Source: Azophilus sp965220835 (lineage in GTDB: Bacteria > Pseudomonadota > Gammaproteobacteria > Pseudomonadales > Azotimanducaceae). From it: a DNA stretch of 64,000 nucleotides. Location of the stretch: the NCBI GenBank assembly GCA_965220835.1, contig OZ244842.1:1922001-1986000 (forward strand). Reading direction: 5' to 3'. Position numbers and translations under genes: made by a program. The notes under the pieces are model-generated. The model was not told the origin of the DNA. It made no database searches and was given only the letters and a program-made list of their open reading frames with translations. Below, piece by piece: positions 43,389 through 51,851 of this stretch; within the stretch, counting starts at the first letter, position 1, and the number at the start of each line of letters is the position of its first letter.

Positions 43389-44260
43389 GCGTAGGCCAGC
43401 AGCGCCAGCGCCAAGGCGCCAGCGATGGCTTGGCCGCTCTTGCCAAGCCGCCGGATGTCAAAGGTGGCTGCGCCCAAGCCCGCGGCCACCCCGGCCGCAA
43501 AGCCCGTGAAGTGCGCCAGCACGTCGGTGCGCTCGCCGCCCACGCCAGTGTAGGCGAGCAGCGCCACGGCCGCGAACAGCGGCGCGAAGTTGCGCTTCCA
43601 GCTGCGCGCCTCCACCCGGCTGCGCTGCCACATGAAGGCGCCGGTCAGGCCCAGAGCGGCGAAATTGGCAGTGGACGCGCCCAGTGAGAGAAAGGCGGCG
43701 GGCTGAATGAGGGCGTTCGCCATGTTGCCGGCCGCACCACCGAGCAGAATCAACAGCCAACCGAACCCGGACCCCAGGTAGCGGCCCACGAAGACACCCA
43801 ACACCGCCCCAAACGCCGAATTGCCCACGATGTGGCCGAGGTCGGCATGCAGGGTCAAGGCCGTGAACGTCCGCCACCACTCGCCGTTCTGCACGAGCCC
43901 GGCGTTCATCATGCCGGACTCCCGCCAGTTCCAGCCGAAGGTGCCCCAATCCTCCAGATTGGGCAGCAGCCAGATGATGGTGAGGAAGACCAAGGCGCCC
44001 GCCCAGCCCCGGTCGAAGGTGTGAATCCTCGGCACCGGGCCCTCCCGACGCCGGTTCTCCGCCTCGAACGAGTGCAGCTCCGCCTCCGCCCGCTGCAGCG
44101 CATGGGCCGGAGTCAGCAGTGCCCAGACGTGGTCGCGCCATTGGGTGCGGTGAGGTATCTCCATGGCGGCCAGCACCAGCGCCGCCTCGGTGATGACGCG
44201 GCGGTCGAGCGCGGAGCGCAGCACCACCCAGCTGTCATCCGGCAGTTGCTGGTCGCTCAT
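43361..44260 (-). CDS. Rhomboid-family intramembrane serine protease
   Basis: A 299-residue polytopic membrane protein. The catalytic serine lies in SLGASTANFAALG (GxS motif) and the catalytic histidine in VLAHFTGFAAG of a later helix; HADLGHIVGNSAFGAV is the conserved HxxxN loop-helix region. The first 90 residues are a cytoplasmic domain. The start MSDQQLPDDSW at 44260 is preferred; a start at 44317 would add 19 partly hydrophobic residues. Overlap with the downstream exported protein suggests a functional pair, possibly protease and substrate, which is speculation. Confidence 0.88.
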   Translation of the reverse strand: MSDQQLPDDSWVVLRSALDRRVITEAALVLAAMEIPHRTQWRDHVWALLTPAHALQRAEAELHSFEAENRRREGPVPRIHTFDRGWAGALVFLTIIWLLPNLEDWGTFGWNWRESGMMNAGLVQNGEWWRTFTALTLHADLGHIVGNSAFGAVLGVFVGRYLGSGFGWLLILLGGAAGNMANALIQPAAFLSLGASTANFAALGLTGAFMWQRSRVEARSWKRNFAPLFAAVALLAYTGVGGERTDVLAHFTGFAAGVAAGLGAATFDIRRLGKSGQAIAGALALALLAYAWLRAGTAA

Positions 44261-44344
44261 CAGCAGGCCGGCGGCAACCGCAAATGCGCAGCGCAGCCCC
44301 ATCCGGCCGTGTACCATGAACGGCCATTTGCAGGGAGAACCGCC

Positions 44345-44782
44345 ATGCTTGGAAAGCGCATCGTCATCTTGAGCCTAATTCTAGCCGCAGCGTCGGCCCA
44401 AAGCGCCGACTATCTGGTCAGCGAGGAGGCCAAGGCACTGAATCTGCCGTTCTCAGACGCCGTGCGGGTGGGCAATCTGCTGGTGCTCTCCGGTCAGCTG
44501 GGCAACCTGCCCGGCACCACGGAACTCGCTGCCGGCGGCATGGCTGGAGAGGCGCGCCAAGCTATGGAGAACATCAAGGCGATACTGACGCGCAACGGCT
44601 CCGCCATGGACAAGGTGGTGAAGTGCACCGTCATGCTCACGGACATCGCCGAGTGGCCCGCCTTCAACGACGTCTATGTCACCTACTTCCCCGGCCCCAA
44701 GCCCGCCCGCAGCGCCTTCGCCGCCGCTGGCCTCGCCTTTGGCGCCAAGGTGGAAGTCGAATGCTGGGCCAGCGTGGACTGA
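44345..44782 (+). CDS. RidA-family protein, exported
   Basis: A 145-residue YjgF/YER057c/UK114-family protein. NLLVLSGQLGN, DIAEWPAFNDVYVTYFPG and KPARSAFAAAGL (with the key arginine) through GAKVEVECWA follow the family pattern. It has an N-terminal signal peptide (IVILSLILAAASAQS), unlike housekeeping cytoplasmic RidA, so its role in enamine/imine clearance is in the periplasm or is different. GGGAGAACCGCC precedes the ATG at 44345. Confidence 0.88.
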   Translation: MLGKRIVILSLILAAASAQSADYLVSEEAKALNLPFSDAVRVGNLLVLSGQLGNLPGTTELAAGGMAGEARQAMENIKAILTRNGSAMDKVVKCTVMLTDIAEWPAFNDVYVTYFPGPKPARSAFAAAGLAFGAKVEVECWASVD

Positions 44783-44952
44783 GCCGGCCCCGCCCGGCGA
44801 GAGCAGGATAGCCGGTCCAAGCTCAGCTGTTCTCGTTTCGAACTCAGGCCAAGCGCCCGCTTGGCGTGCCGGATGCCCGCACCCCACTCCCACTTTCCAA
44901 CCTGGAACGTAAGCCGCACGCTGGGCCAGCGACCCGGTGGCGGTCTCAGCGC

Positions 44953-46854
44953 CTACAAGTGAACGTTCAGGAACTCAACGAAGGCCTCTGAGGCGGCGAT
45001 GCGGTTTTCCCGGCGGGAAAAGCCGTGGCCCTCGTCGGGGAAGACGATGTACTCCACCGGGACGCCGTTGGCCTTCACCGCCGCCACGATCTCGTCGCTT
45101 TCAACCTGCAGCACGCGGGGGTCGTTGGCGCCTTGAATCACCAGCAACGGGGTCTTGATGTTCTCGGCGTGAAAGAGGGGCGAGATACGGCGCAGGCGCT
45201 CGCCGTCAACCGCCGGATCGCCCAGTTCGTCGAACAGCGCCTTGCGATTGGCGCCCCACCAAGGGGGAATGGACTCCAGCGTGCGCACCCAGTTCATGAC
45301 GCCAAAGATGTTGATGCCCGCCTGGAACACGCCGGGGCGGAAGGCCAAGGCAGCGCCGACCATGTAGCCGCCGTAGGAGCCGCCGATGATGCCGATGCGC
45401 GCCTCATCCACCCAATCAAGGCTCGCCAGGTAGCGCTGGCCATAGACGATGTCATCCAGATCCACTTCGCCGTGACGGCGGTCGTCCATGTGAAAGAAGG
45501 TCTTGCCGTAGCCCGATGAGCCCCGGTTGTTGGCGGCGAGAACAGCGTAGCCGTGGTTGACCAGATGCTGGATCATCGCCGAATAGCCGCGCCGGCTTTG
45601 GCCGCCCGGGCCCCCATGAACCCAAACCAAGGCCGGTGCCGGGTTGGCGGCGGAGGCTGCCTTGGGCCGGTACACAATGGCAGGAATCTCCAGGCCGTCG
45701 AAGCTCTGGTAACGCACCACTGCGCTCGGCACCAAGTCGCCCTCGTCAATCTCCGGGTTGGGCGCTTCGGTGAGGCGGCGACTTTGCCCTGCGTCCAGGT
45801 CCACCACGTAGATGTCGTTCGGCGAGGTGTCGGTGCTCAGCAGCAGGGCGACTTTCGACTCATCCCGCGAGAAGCGGATTTGGCCCGGGTTGCCGTCCGG
45901 TAGGCCCGGCAGCGCCAGCCAATCCCCCTTGGCGGTGTCCTTGATGCGCACCACCATGCGGGCGTCCTCGTTGACGCCCTGCACGAGGTATCGGCCGGAA
46001 CGGGAATGGAAGGCGAACGCTACGTCCCACTCCGCCTGAATCAACGGCGCCTTCTCCCCCTCGGCGACATCCCAACGCCAAACGGCCATGAACTCGCTGC
46101 CTTCGTTCGAGCCGTAGAGCAGTGCGCTGCTGTCCGGCGTGAACTCGTGCACCGCGTGGCTGATGTTGCCCTCATGGGGCGTAAGATGGGTTGGCGGCAT
46201 GCCCGCAGCATTGCGGTCCACCACGTAGATGTCGTTGTCGGCGCTGGAGTTCTCGCGCAACAACGCCACGTAGCGCCCGTCCGGGGAGACCGCGCCCAGC
46301 CCCCAGTTGGCGTCGTTCTCGAACAGCAGCTCCCGCTCATAGCCTTCGGCAGCGTACCGGTAAAGGTCGAACACGGCGGCGTCGCGCTCGTTGGTGGCCA
46401 CGAAAAAGGCATCATTGGCCTGCGACCAGCCCAAGAACAGGGCTTTCAAACCCTCGCCTGGGGTCAGGTCAACAGTCCCCCCGCCCGGCTCAAGCACGTA
46501 CACGTGGTCCAGCTCATCGCCTTGGTTGTCCGCGGCATACACAAGCCGGTCATCGCTGGGAAACCAAGACAACGGACGGTGGGGATTGTCCGTGGAGCGG
46601 GTCAATGCGGTGGCCGACGCGCCGGACACCGGCAACGCATAGGCATTGAGCGCACCCTGGCCATCGGCGCCAATCAGCAGCCGCTCCCCATCCGCCGACC
46701 AAGCGTAGCCCGGAGGCAGACGGTAGGTCGTGGTCTCATGAAACGCCGCCGCGGAATAGGTCTTTGGCGAAGGAACTTCCGTGGGCGCCGGCTGATCGCA
46801 GGCCATGAGCAGCAGCGGGAAGAGCGCGGCCAAGATTCGAATTGATGCAGTCAT
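44953..46854 (-). CDS. S9-family peptidase, lipoprotein (DPP-like)
   Basis: A 633-residue serine peptidase of the S9 family, dipeptidyl-peptidase/acylaminoacyl type. It starts MTASIRILAALFPLLLMAC, a lipoprotein signal. Propeller repeats (LSWFPSDDRLVYAADN, VSPDGRYVALLRENS) lead to the hydrolase domain with Ser in IIGGSYGGYMVG, Asp in GANDPRVLQVESDE and His in DEGHGFSRREN. GGPGGQSRRGYS is the oxyanion region. It is convergent with RidA; the 170-bp gap between them has no gene. Confidence 0.92.
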   Translation of the reverse strand: MTASIRILAALFPLLLMACDQPAPTEVPSPKTYSAAAFHETTTYRLPPGYAWSADGERLLIGADGQGALNAYALPVSGASATALTRSTDNPHRPLSWFPSDDRLVYAADNQGDELDHVYVLEPGGGTVDLTPGEGLKALFLGWSQANDAFFVATNERDAAVFDLYRYAAEGYERELLFENDANWGLGAVSPDGRYVALLRENSSADNDIYVVDRNAAGMPPTHLTPHEGNISHAVHEFTPDSSALLYGSNEGSEFMAVWRWDVAEGEKAPLIQAEWDVAFAFHSRSGRYLVQGVNEDARMVVRIKDTAKGDWLALPGLPDGNPGQIRFSRDESKVALLLSTDTSPNDIYVVDLDAGQSRRLTEAPNPEIDEGDLVPSAVVRYQSFDGLEIPAIVYRPKAASAANPAPALVWVHGGPGGQSRRGYSAMIQHLVNHGYAVLAANNRGSSGYGKTFFHMDDRRHGEVDLDDIVYGQRYLASLDWVDEARIGIIGGSYGGYMVGAALAFRPGVFQAGINIFGVMNWVRTLESIPPWWGANRKALFDELGDPAVDGERLRRISPLFHAENIKTPLLVIQGANDPRVLQVESDEIVAAVKANGVPVEYIVFPDEGHGFSRRENRIAASEAFVEFLNVHL

Positions 46855-46920
46855 GGTGCGTCGTCTTGCAAATGGCCAATTGTCGGCAATTGTTGGTCGT
46901 CAATCTAGGCCTTTGATGGT

Positions 46921-46980
46921 CTTGCGGCGGGCCTTACGGCGAGCCTTGCGGCGGGCCTTGCGGCAAGCCCTACGGCAATT
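46921..46980. repeat. 12-bp tandem array upstream of the S9 peptidase
   Basis: Five 12-bp units of consensus CTTGCGGCGGGC, gap-free, in the leader of the S9 peptidase. On the minus strand they would encode RKAR repeats in one frame, but no start with a ribosome-binding site serves that frame. The array plus the hairpin below is all I see in 46855-47149. Confidence 0.8.
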
Positions 46981-47050
46981 CTCGGTTGGGCGGAAAAGAA
47001 CGCGACAGCGCCAACGTGCCCCCAAGTTGCCCGCTGGGTGCCTCCTAGGT

Positions 47051-47088
47051 CGGGGCAGCCTGACTCTATCCAGAATCAAGCTGCCCCG
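47051..47088. terminator. Strong hairpin 3' of the small peptide gene
   Basis: CGGGGCAGC (47051-47059) pairs perfectly with GCTGCCCCG (47080-47088) over a 20-nt loop. It lies about 60 bp beyond the stop of the minus-strand peptide gene at 47150. No T-run follows, so it could be an mRNA-protecting or attenuating hairpin rather than an intrinsic terminator. Confidence 0.5.
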
Positions 47089-47149
47089 AGGAACGGCCCG
47101 TTGGCCCGTTGGGCTAGCCGCTGTAGGGCCCGCAAGCCGCAATCGTGGC

Positions 47150-47332
47150 TTAGAGGCTGATCGGCATCGGCGGACACCACGGATAGGGCAGTGGCACGGG
47201 TGGCTGGCAGCGGGGGCTGCCGGGACCATCCGGTGGCGGCGGAATGACCGGCAGGCGCGGCAAGATGCCGGGAAAGGGCCAATGACGGCCGCCGCTGGCG
47301 AGTTGCATTTCGGTCTGATCAAGAGTGCGCAT
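47150..47332 (-). CDS. Double-glycine-leader, proline-rich small peptide (putative RiPP/bacteriocin precursor)
   Basis: A 60-residue peptide. Residues 1-15, MRTLDQTEMQLASGG, match the double-glycine leader of class II microcins and related peptides (MRxLxxxE, aliphatic, VSGG) that PCAT transporters cut after GG. The predicted core of 45 residues (16-60) starts RHWPFPGILPRLP, has 18 prolines (40%), aromatic-proline pairs (HWP, FP, YP, WC), two cysteines (about core 27 and 38) and almost no charge. AAAGGAGAAACCC sits upstream of the ATG, a strong ribosome-binding site. No C39-peptidase ABC exporter, immunity or modification gene is adjacent. Leader recognition is by pattern; product and activity are inferred. 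Confidence 0.7.
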   Translation of the reverse strand: MRTLDQTEMQLASGGRHWPFPGILPRLPVIPPPPDGPGSPRCQPPVPLPYPWCPPMPISL

Positions 47333-47548
47333 GGGTTTCTCCTTTGGAGTTGTTGAATATCGGAGGACCAAGGTGACGCATGGCCATGGAATGCTCAACA
47401 CCTGAGGTCCAACTTCCAGCGAATCCCCAAACTGCGATGCTCTGGCGATGGCGGTCTTGGGGCAAAGTAAGCGGGCCTGTAAGAGAAGGGCGCCACGGCG
47501 TCCGGGTTAAACTCAGCGCTTCCCATTGGCCCATGGCCCAAGCCCCCA

Positions 47549-48466
47549 ATGTCCAATCGCTCACGCTCCGTTCACATTGCCTCGCCCCGGGTTTGGCCCA
47601 CTTGGTGCCTCGTGGGGTTCGGGTGGCTAATCGCCCGGCTGCCGTGGGCGCTGCTCTTTCCGTTGGGCACGCACCTAGGGGGCTTGGCGTTTCACCTCGG
47701 CGGCGCCCGGCGCCGAATCACCGAAACCAATCTGCGCCTGTGCTTTCCCGAACTTGACGCAGCGCAGCGGCGCGCCATGGCGCGGCGCGTGTTCGAGGCC
47801 GTGGCGCTGGGCACGTTGGAGCTTTGCGTGGCTTGGCTCAACCCCAAGCGCGGCCGCTGCCACCCGGTTCAGGTCGAGGGCGCCGAGCACTTTCATGCGG
47901 CCTTGGCCGAAGGACGCGGCCTGATCCTGCTCGGCGGCCACTTCGCGGTGATGGACATCATCGCCGCCGCACTGGCCAATCTGGGGCCGGTGGAAGTCAT
48001 GTACCGCCGCAACCGCAATCCGGTTTGGGAGTGGCTGCAGGTGCGCGGGCGCCGTCACTATTTCCAAGGCGTGCTGGAGCGCAAGGCGCTGCGCCCCACC
48101 CTGCGCGCCTTGCAGGCGGGGCGCGCCATCTGGTACGCGGCGGACCAGGACTACGGGGCGAAGCACTCCGTGTTCGCGCCCTTCTTCGGAACCTTGGCGG
48201 CGACCATCACCGCCACCGCCCAGCTGGCCCGGCACAACGGATCGCCCGTGCTGTTCATGAGCCAGCATCGCAATCCCGCCGAGCGGACTTGGACCATCCG
48301 CTTTGAACCGCCCCTGACGGGCTTTCCCAGCGGGGATGCGCAAATTGATGCCGTCCGCGTCAACCAAGCCATCGAACAAGCCGTGCGCCGCTGCCCCGAA
48401 CAGTACCTGTGGCTGCACCGGCGGTTCAAGACCCGCCCCCCCGGCCAACCGCGGCTCTACGACTAG
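47549..48466 (+). CDS. LpxL/HtrB-like lipid A acyltransferase
   Basis: A 305-residue membrane-associated acyltransferase of the lauroyl/myristoyl lipid A family. The catalytic H-x4-D motif is GHFAVMD, an N-terminal helix (VGFGWLIARLPWALLFPLGTHL) anchors it, and MYRRNRNPVWEW and AADQDYGAKHSVFAPFFG are conserved substrate-binding blocks. It transfers an acyl chain to lipid A at the inner membrane, which supports a Gram-negative host. Start at 47549. Confidence 0.9.
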   Translation: MSNRSRSVHIASPRVWPTWCLVGFGWLIARLPWALLFPLGTHLGGLAFHLGGARRRITETNLRLCFPELDAAQRRAMARRVFEAVALGTLELCVAWLNPKRGRCHPVQVEGAEHFHAALAEGRGLILLGGHFAVMDIIAAALANLGPVEVMYRRNRNPVWEWLQVRGRRHYFQGVLERKALRPTLRALQAGRAIWYAADQDYGAKHSVFAPFFGTLAATITATAQLARHNGSPVLFMSQHRNPAERTWTIRFEPPLTGFPSGDAQIDAVRVNQAIEQAVRRCPEQYLWLHRRFKTRPPGQPRLYD

Positions 48467-48574
48467 CCGCCTGGCCGAGGCGCCAACGGTTATCATGCCG
48501 GTTTGACCCGTGGACGACAGGGTGATCAAGGCACTGGCAAGCGGCCAGCCGAGAGCGGCAGGCCACAGGCGCCC

Positions 48575-49765
48575 ATGAGGCCGCTGCACTACTACCTGCT
48601 CGGCACGGGCAGTTGGTTCCTGTCCGTGGGCATTCAGGGCGTGATGTTTGCCTGGCTGGTCACCATGGTGCTGCGCGAATCGCCCAGCCGGGTGGGCATC
48701 GCGCAGATGACGCTGCTGCTGCCCGGCACCCTGCTGATCCTCGCCGGCGGCAGCGTGGCGGACCGCTACGGCGGCCGACGGGTGGCGGCTTGGGCGCAGT
48801 CGGCGGCGACGCTGGCACCGCTCATGCTGCTGGCGCTGGTGCTGACCGACCAGATGACCTTCGCCGGCCTGCTGGCCTACGCCTGGGTGATGGGCTGCGC
48901 CCAAGCGTTTGTGACGCCCGCCCGGGACGGGCTGCTGAACCATGTGGCGGATGGGCGCATCCAACGCACCGTCATGCTGGCCAGCATCGCCCAGTTCGGC
49001 ACCTCGATCCTCGGCTTCCTGATCGCCTCGTCGGCGGATGTGGTGGGACCGGCGCTGATTCTGGGCATCCAAGTGCTGATTCTCGCCGCAGGCGTGGCCG
49101 GCTTCCGCAGCATTGCCCAACCCCGCCGCACGCTCAGCGACGACCCGGCCTCCACTTTGCTGGCATCGGTCATCGAAGGGGCCAAGACCGTGCTGCAGCA
49201 TCGGCAACTGCGCTTGGTGGCTTTGCAGAACGTCGCCATGGCGCTGTTCTTCATGGGCTCCTACATCGTCACCTTGCCCCTGCTCCTGCGCGAGGTGTTC
49301 GATGGCTCCGCAACCGACCTCGGCCTGATGAACGTGTGCAACTCCATCGGCTTGGTGCTGGCCATCTTTGCGCTGCTGCGCCGGGGCGACGTGGGCCGTC
49401 AAGGCCGCGCGCTGATTCTGGCCCAGTTCGTGGGCGCCATCGTGCTCGGCGCGGTGGCCTTGGCGCCGAGCTTCGCCACCCTCCTGCTCATGGTTTTCGT
49501 CTGGGGCGCCTGCGGCGGCGTCGCCATGACCATGTCGCGCACCATCATGCAGGAGCAGGCCCCGGACGGACAACAGGGGCGGGTGATGGGATTCCACTCC
49601 TTCTCCTTTATGGGGGCAGGCCCTTTGGGCGCCTTGGGCAGCGGCTACCTGGTGGACCAGTTCGGCGCCCAAGCCGCCCTAGGCATCAGCGCCACCGGCA
49701 TGTTGGGTGTGATGCTGGTGATAGGATTTCGCTCTTCCCTGTGGAACATGAAGGCTGGCACATGA
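48575..49765 (+). CDS. MFS exporter (EntS-like, MFS_3)
   Basis: A 396-residue twelve-helix permease. Motif A-like SVADRYGGRRVAAW follows the second helix, and LRRGDVGRQGRAL lies in the central loop region. The C-terminal QEQAPDGQQGRVMGFHSFSFMGAGPLG is typical of the EntS/MFS_3 efflux branch. The start MRPLHYYLLG at 48575 is used; an upstream start adds 24 polar residues. It ends 10 bp before the hydantoinase A gene, so it may be co-transcribed with it as an importer or exporter. Confidence 0.88.
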   Translation: MRPLHYYLLGTGSWFLSVGIQGVMFAWLVTMVLRESPSRVGIAQMTLLLPGTLLILAGGSVADRYGGRRVAAWAQSAATLAPLMLLALVLTDQMTFAGLLAYAWVMGCAQAFVTPARDGLLNHVADGRIQRTVMLASIAQFGTSILGFLIASSADVVGPALILGIQVLILAAGVAGFRSIAQPRRTLSDDPASTLLASVIEGAKTVLQHRQLRLVALQNVAMALFFMGSYIVTLPLLLREVFDGSATDLGLMNVCNSIGLVLAIFALLRRGDVGRQGRALILAQFVGAIVLGAVALAPSFATLLLMVFVWGACGGVAMTMSRTIMQEQAPDGQQGRVMGFHSFSFMGAGPLGALGSGYLVDQFGAQAALGISATGMLGVMLVIGFRSSLWNMKAGT

Positions 49766-49775
49766 AGGCGTCTCC

Positions 49776-51851
49776 GTGACGGCGGTGCGCATCGCCGCCG
49801 ACATCGGCGGCACCTTTACCGACTTGGTGTTGGATGACGGGGCGCGCCAGCACACCGCCAAGGTGCTGACCAGCCACGCCGACCCGGCCGACGCCGTGCT
49901 CCGGGGTCTTGGGCAGGTGATGGACTCGGCGGGCTGCCAACCCGCAGCGCTGAACCTGTTCCTGCATGGCACCACCCTGGCAACCAATGCCTTGATTGAG
50001 CGGCGCGGCGCAGTGACCGCCCTGCTCACCACCGAGGGCCACCGCGACGCGCTGGAGATGGCCTTCGAGAACCGCTTTGAGCAGTACGACATCAACATCG
50101 ACCGGCCCGCGCCCTTGGTGCCCCGGCCGTTGCGCATCCCGGTGCGCGAACGCATGGCGGCCGACGGCAGCGTGCTGAAGCCCCTTGACGAGGCTTCGCT
50201 GAACCGTGCCATCGACGAACTAGCGGAGCGTCAGGTTGAGAGCGTGGCCATTGGCTTCCTGCACGCCTATCGCAACCCCGAACACGAGCAGCGGGCGGCG
50301 GCGGCCGTGCGCAAGCGCCTGCCGAGCGTTCGCATCACCCTGTCCAGCGAAGTCTGCCCGGAGATTCGCGAATACGAGCGCCTGTCCACCACCTGCGCCA
50401 ACGCTTACGTGCAGCCGCTGATGGCCGCCTATTTGGACAGCTTGCAAAGGCAGCTGCGGGCGGCCGGCGTGCAATGCCCGCTCTTGCTGATGACCTCTGG
50501 CGGCGGCCTGACCGACATCGCCACCGCCAGCCGCTTCCCCATCCGCCTGGTGGAGTCCGGACCGGCCGGCGGCGCCCTGCTCGCCCAAAACATCGCCCGG
50601 CGATGCGGCCATGATCGCGCCCTGTCCTTCGACATGGGCGGCACCACTGCCAAGATCTGCCTGATCGACGACGCCCAAGCGCTGCTCTCCCGAGCCTTCG
50701 AAGTGGACCGCGCCTACCGGTTCAAGAAGGGCTCCGGGCTGCCGGTGCGCATTCCAGTGATCGAAATGGTGGAAATCGGCGCCGGCGGCGGTTCCATCGC
50801 GGCAGTGGACAGCCTCGGCCGCATCGCCGTGGGCCCGGCCAGCGCCGGTTCCGAACCGGGGCCTGCCGCCTACGGACGGGGCGGCATGCTGCCTACGGTG
50901 ACGGATGCGGACACCCTGCTCGGCCGCCTGCGGCCCGAGTTGTTCGCCGGCGGCGCCATGCGGCTTGACGCCGAGGCCAGCCGCTGCGCCATCGATGGCG
51001 ACGTGGCCAAACCGCTTCAGCTCGACGCCTTGGCCGCGGCGGCGGGCATCAGTGAAGTCATTGACGAGAACATGGCCGCCGCGGCCCGCGCCCACGCGGT
51101 CGAGTGGGGCAAGGACACCGGCGGCCGCACGCTGATCGCCTACGGCGGGGCGGCCCCGCTGCATGCCTGCCGGGTGGCGGACAAGCTTCGAATCGATCGC
51201 ATCCTGATTCCTCAAGGCGCGGGCGTCGGCTCCGCCTTGGGCTTTCTGCTGGCGCCAATCAGCTTTGAGGTGGTGCGCAGCCGCTTCATGACCCTGCGCA
51301 GCCTTGCGTTGCCGGAAATCCGCGGCCTGATCGATGAGCTGCGCGACGAGGCCGCCGCCGTGGTCGAAGCGGCAACCGACCAACCGCTCAAGGAGACGCT
51401 TCGGGCCTACATGCGCTACGCGGGTCAAGGGTTTGAAATCGCCGTCAACGCCCCGCCCCAAGACGCCGATGACTTTGCGGACCAACTCGGAGACGCCTTC
51501 GCCGACGCCTACCGAGCACTCTACGGCCGAACCATTCCCGGGCAGGAAATCGAAATCCTCAGTTGGACCTTGGCCTTAGGCACCGGGCCCTCTGCTCAGG
51601 AACCCGTGCCCGCGCCGCAACGCTTGCGCCAGGCCATGCCCCAAGGCAGCGTCGAGCTGTTCGATGCGGCCTCCAGCGGCATGGAGGCGGCGGCGCTCTA
51701 CCAACGCGAGGGGTTGCGCCCCGGCGACCACTTCCACGGGCCCGCCCTGATCGTGGAGGATCAGACCACCACGGTAGTCGGTAGGGGTTTCTGCGGTGTG
51801 GTCAACGCCCAAGGCCACCTCATCTTGGAGCGGAAATCCGCCAATGACTGA
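49776..51851 (+). CDS. Hydantoinase/oxoprolinase subunit A
   Basis: A 691-residue ATP-binding subunit of the HyuA family, with an actin-like ATPase fold. DIGGTFTDLV at the N-terminus and FDMGGTTAKICLID are phosphate-binding motifs; GTTLATNALIERRGA and VEIGAGGGSIA are conserved. Such proteins open hydantoin, oxoproline or acetone-carboxylase-type substrates with ATP, together with subunit B. It starts with GTG at 49776 and overlaps subunit B by 8 bp. Exact substrate not inferable. Confidence 0.93.
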   Translation: MTAVRIAADIGGTFTDLVLDDGARQHTAKVLTSHADPADAVLRGLGQVMDSAGCQPAALNLFLHGTTLATNALIERRGAVTALLTTEGHRDALEMAFENRFEQYDINIDRPAPLVPRPLRIPVRERMAADGSVLKPLDEASLNRAIDELAERQVESVAIGFLHAYRNPEHEQRAAAAVRKRLPSVRITLSSEVCPEIREYERLSTTCANAYVQPLMAAYLDSLQRQLRAAGVQCPLLLMTSGGGLTDIATASRFPIRLVESGPAGGALLAQNIARRCGHDRALSFDMGGTTAKICLIDDAQALLSRAFEVDRAYRFKKGSGLPVRIPVIEMVEIGAGGGSIAAVDSLGRIAVGPASAGSEPGPAAYGRGGMLPTVTDADTLLGRLRPELFAGGAMRLDAEASRCAIDGDVAKPLQLDALAAAAGISEVIDENMAAAARAHAVEWGKDTGGRTLIAYGGAAPLHACRVADKLRIDRILIPQGAGVGSALGFLLAPISFEVVRSRFMTLRSLALPEIRGLIDELRDEAAAVVEAATDQPLKETLRAYMRYAGQGFEIAVNAPPQDADDFADQLGDAFADAYRALYGRTIPGQEIEILSWTLALGTGPSAQEPVPAPQRLRQAMPQGSVELFDAASSGMEAAALYQREGLRPGDHFHGPALIVEDQTTTVVGRGFCGVVNAQGHLILERKSAND

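Noticed and set aside
46900..47322. Arginine/alanine-rich frame over the 12-bp array
   Set aside because: No start signal; it runs antisense-like through the GG-leader gene in another frame, and composition reflects the repeat.
47675..49672. 665-residue open frame on the minus strand
   Set aside because: It is antisense to the acyltransferase and MFS genes, has repetitive His/Gln/Gly composition typical of GC-rich antisense frames, and matches no fold.
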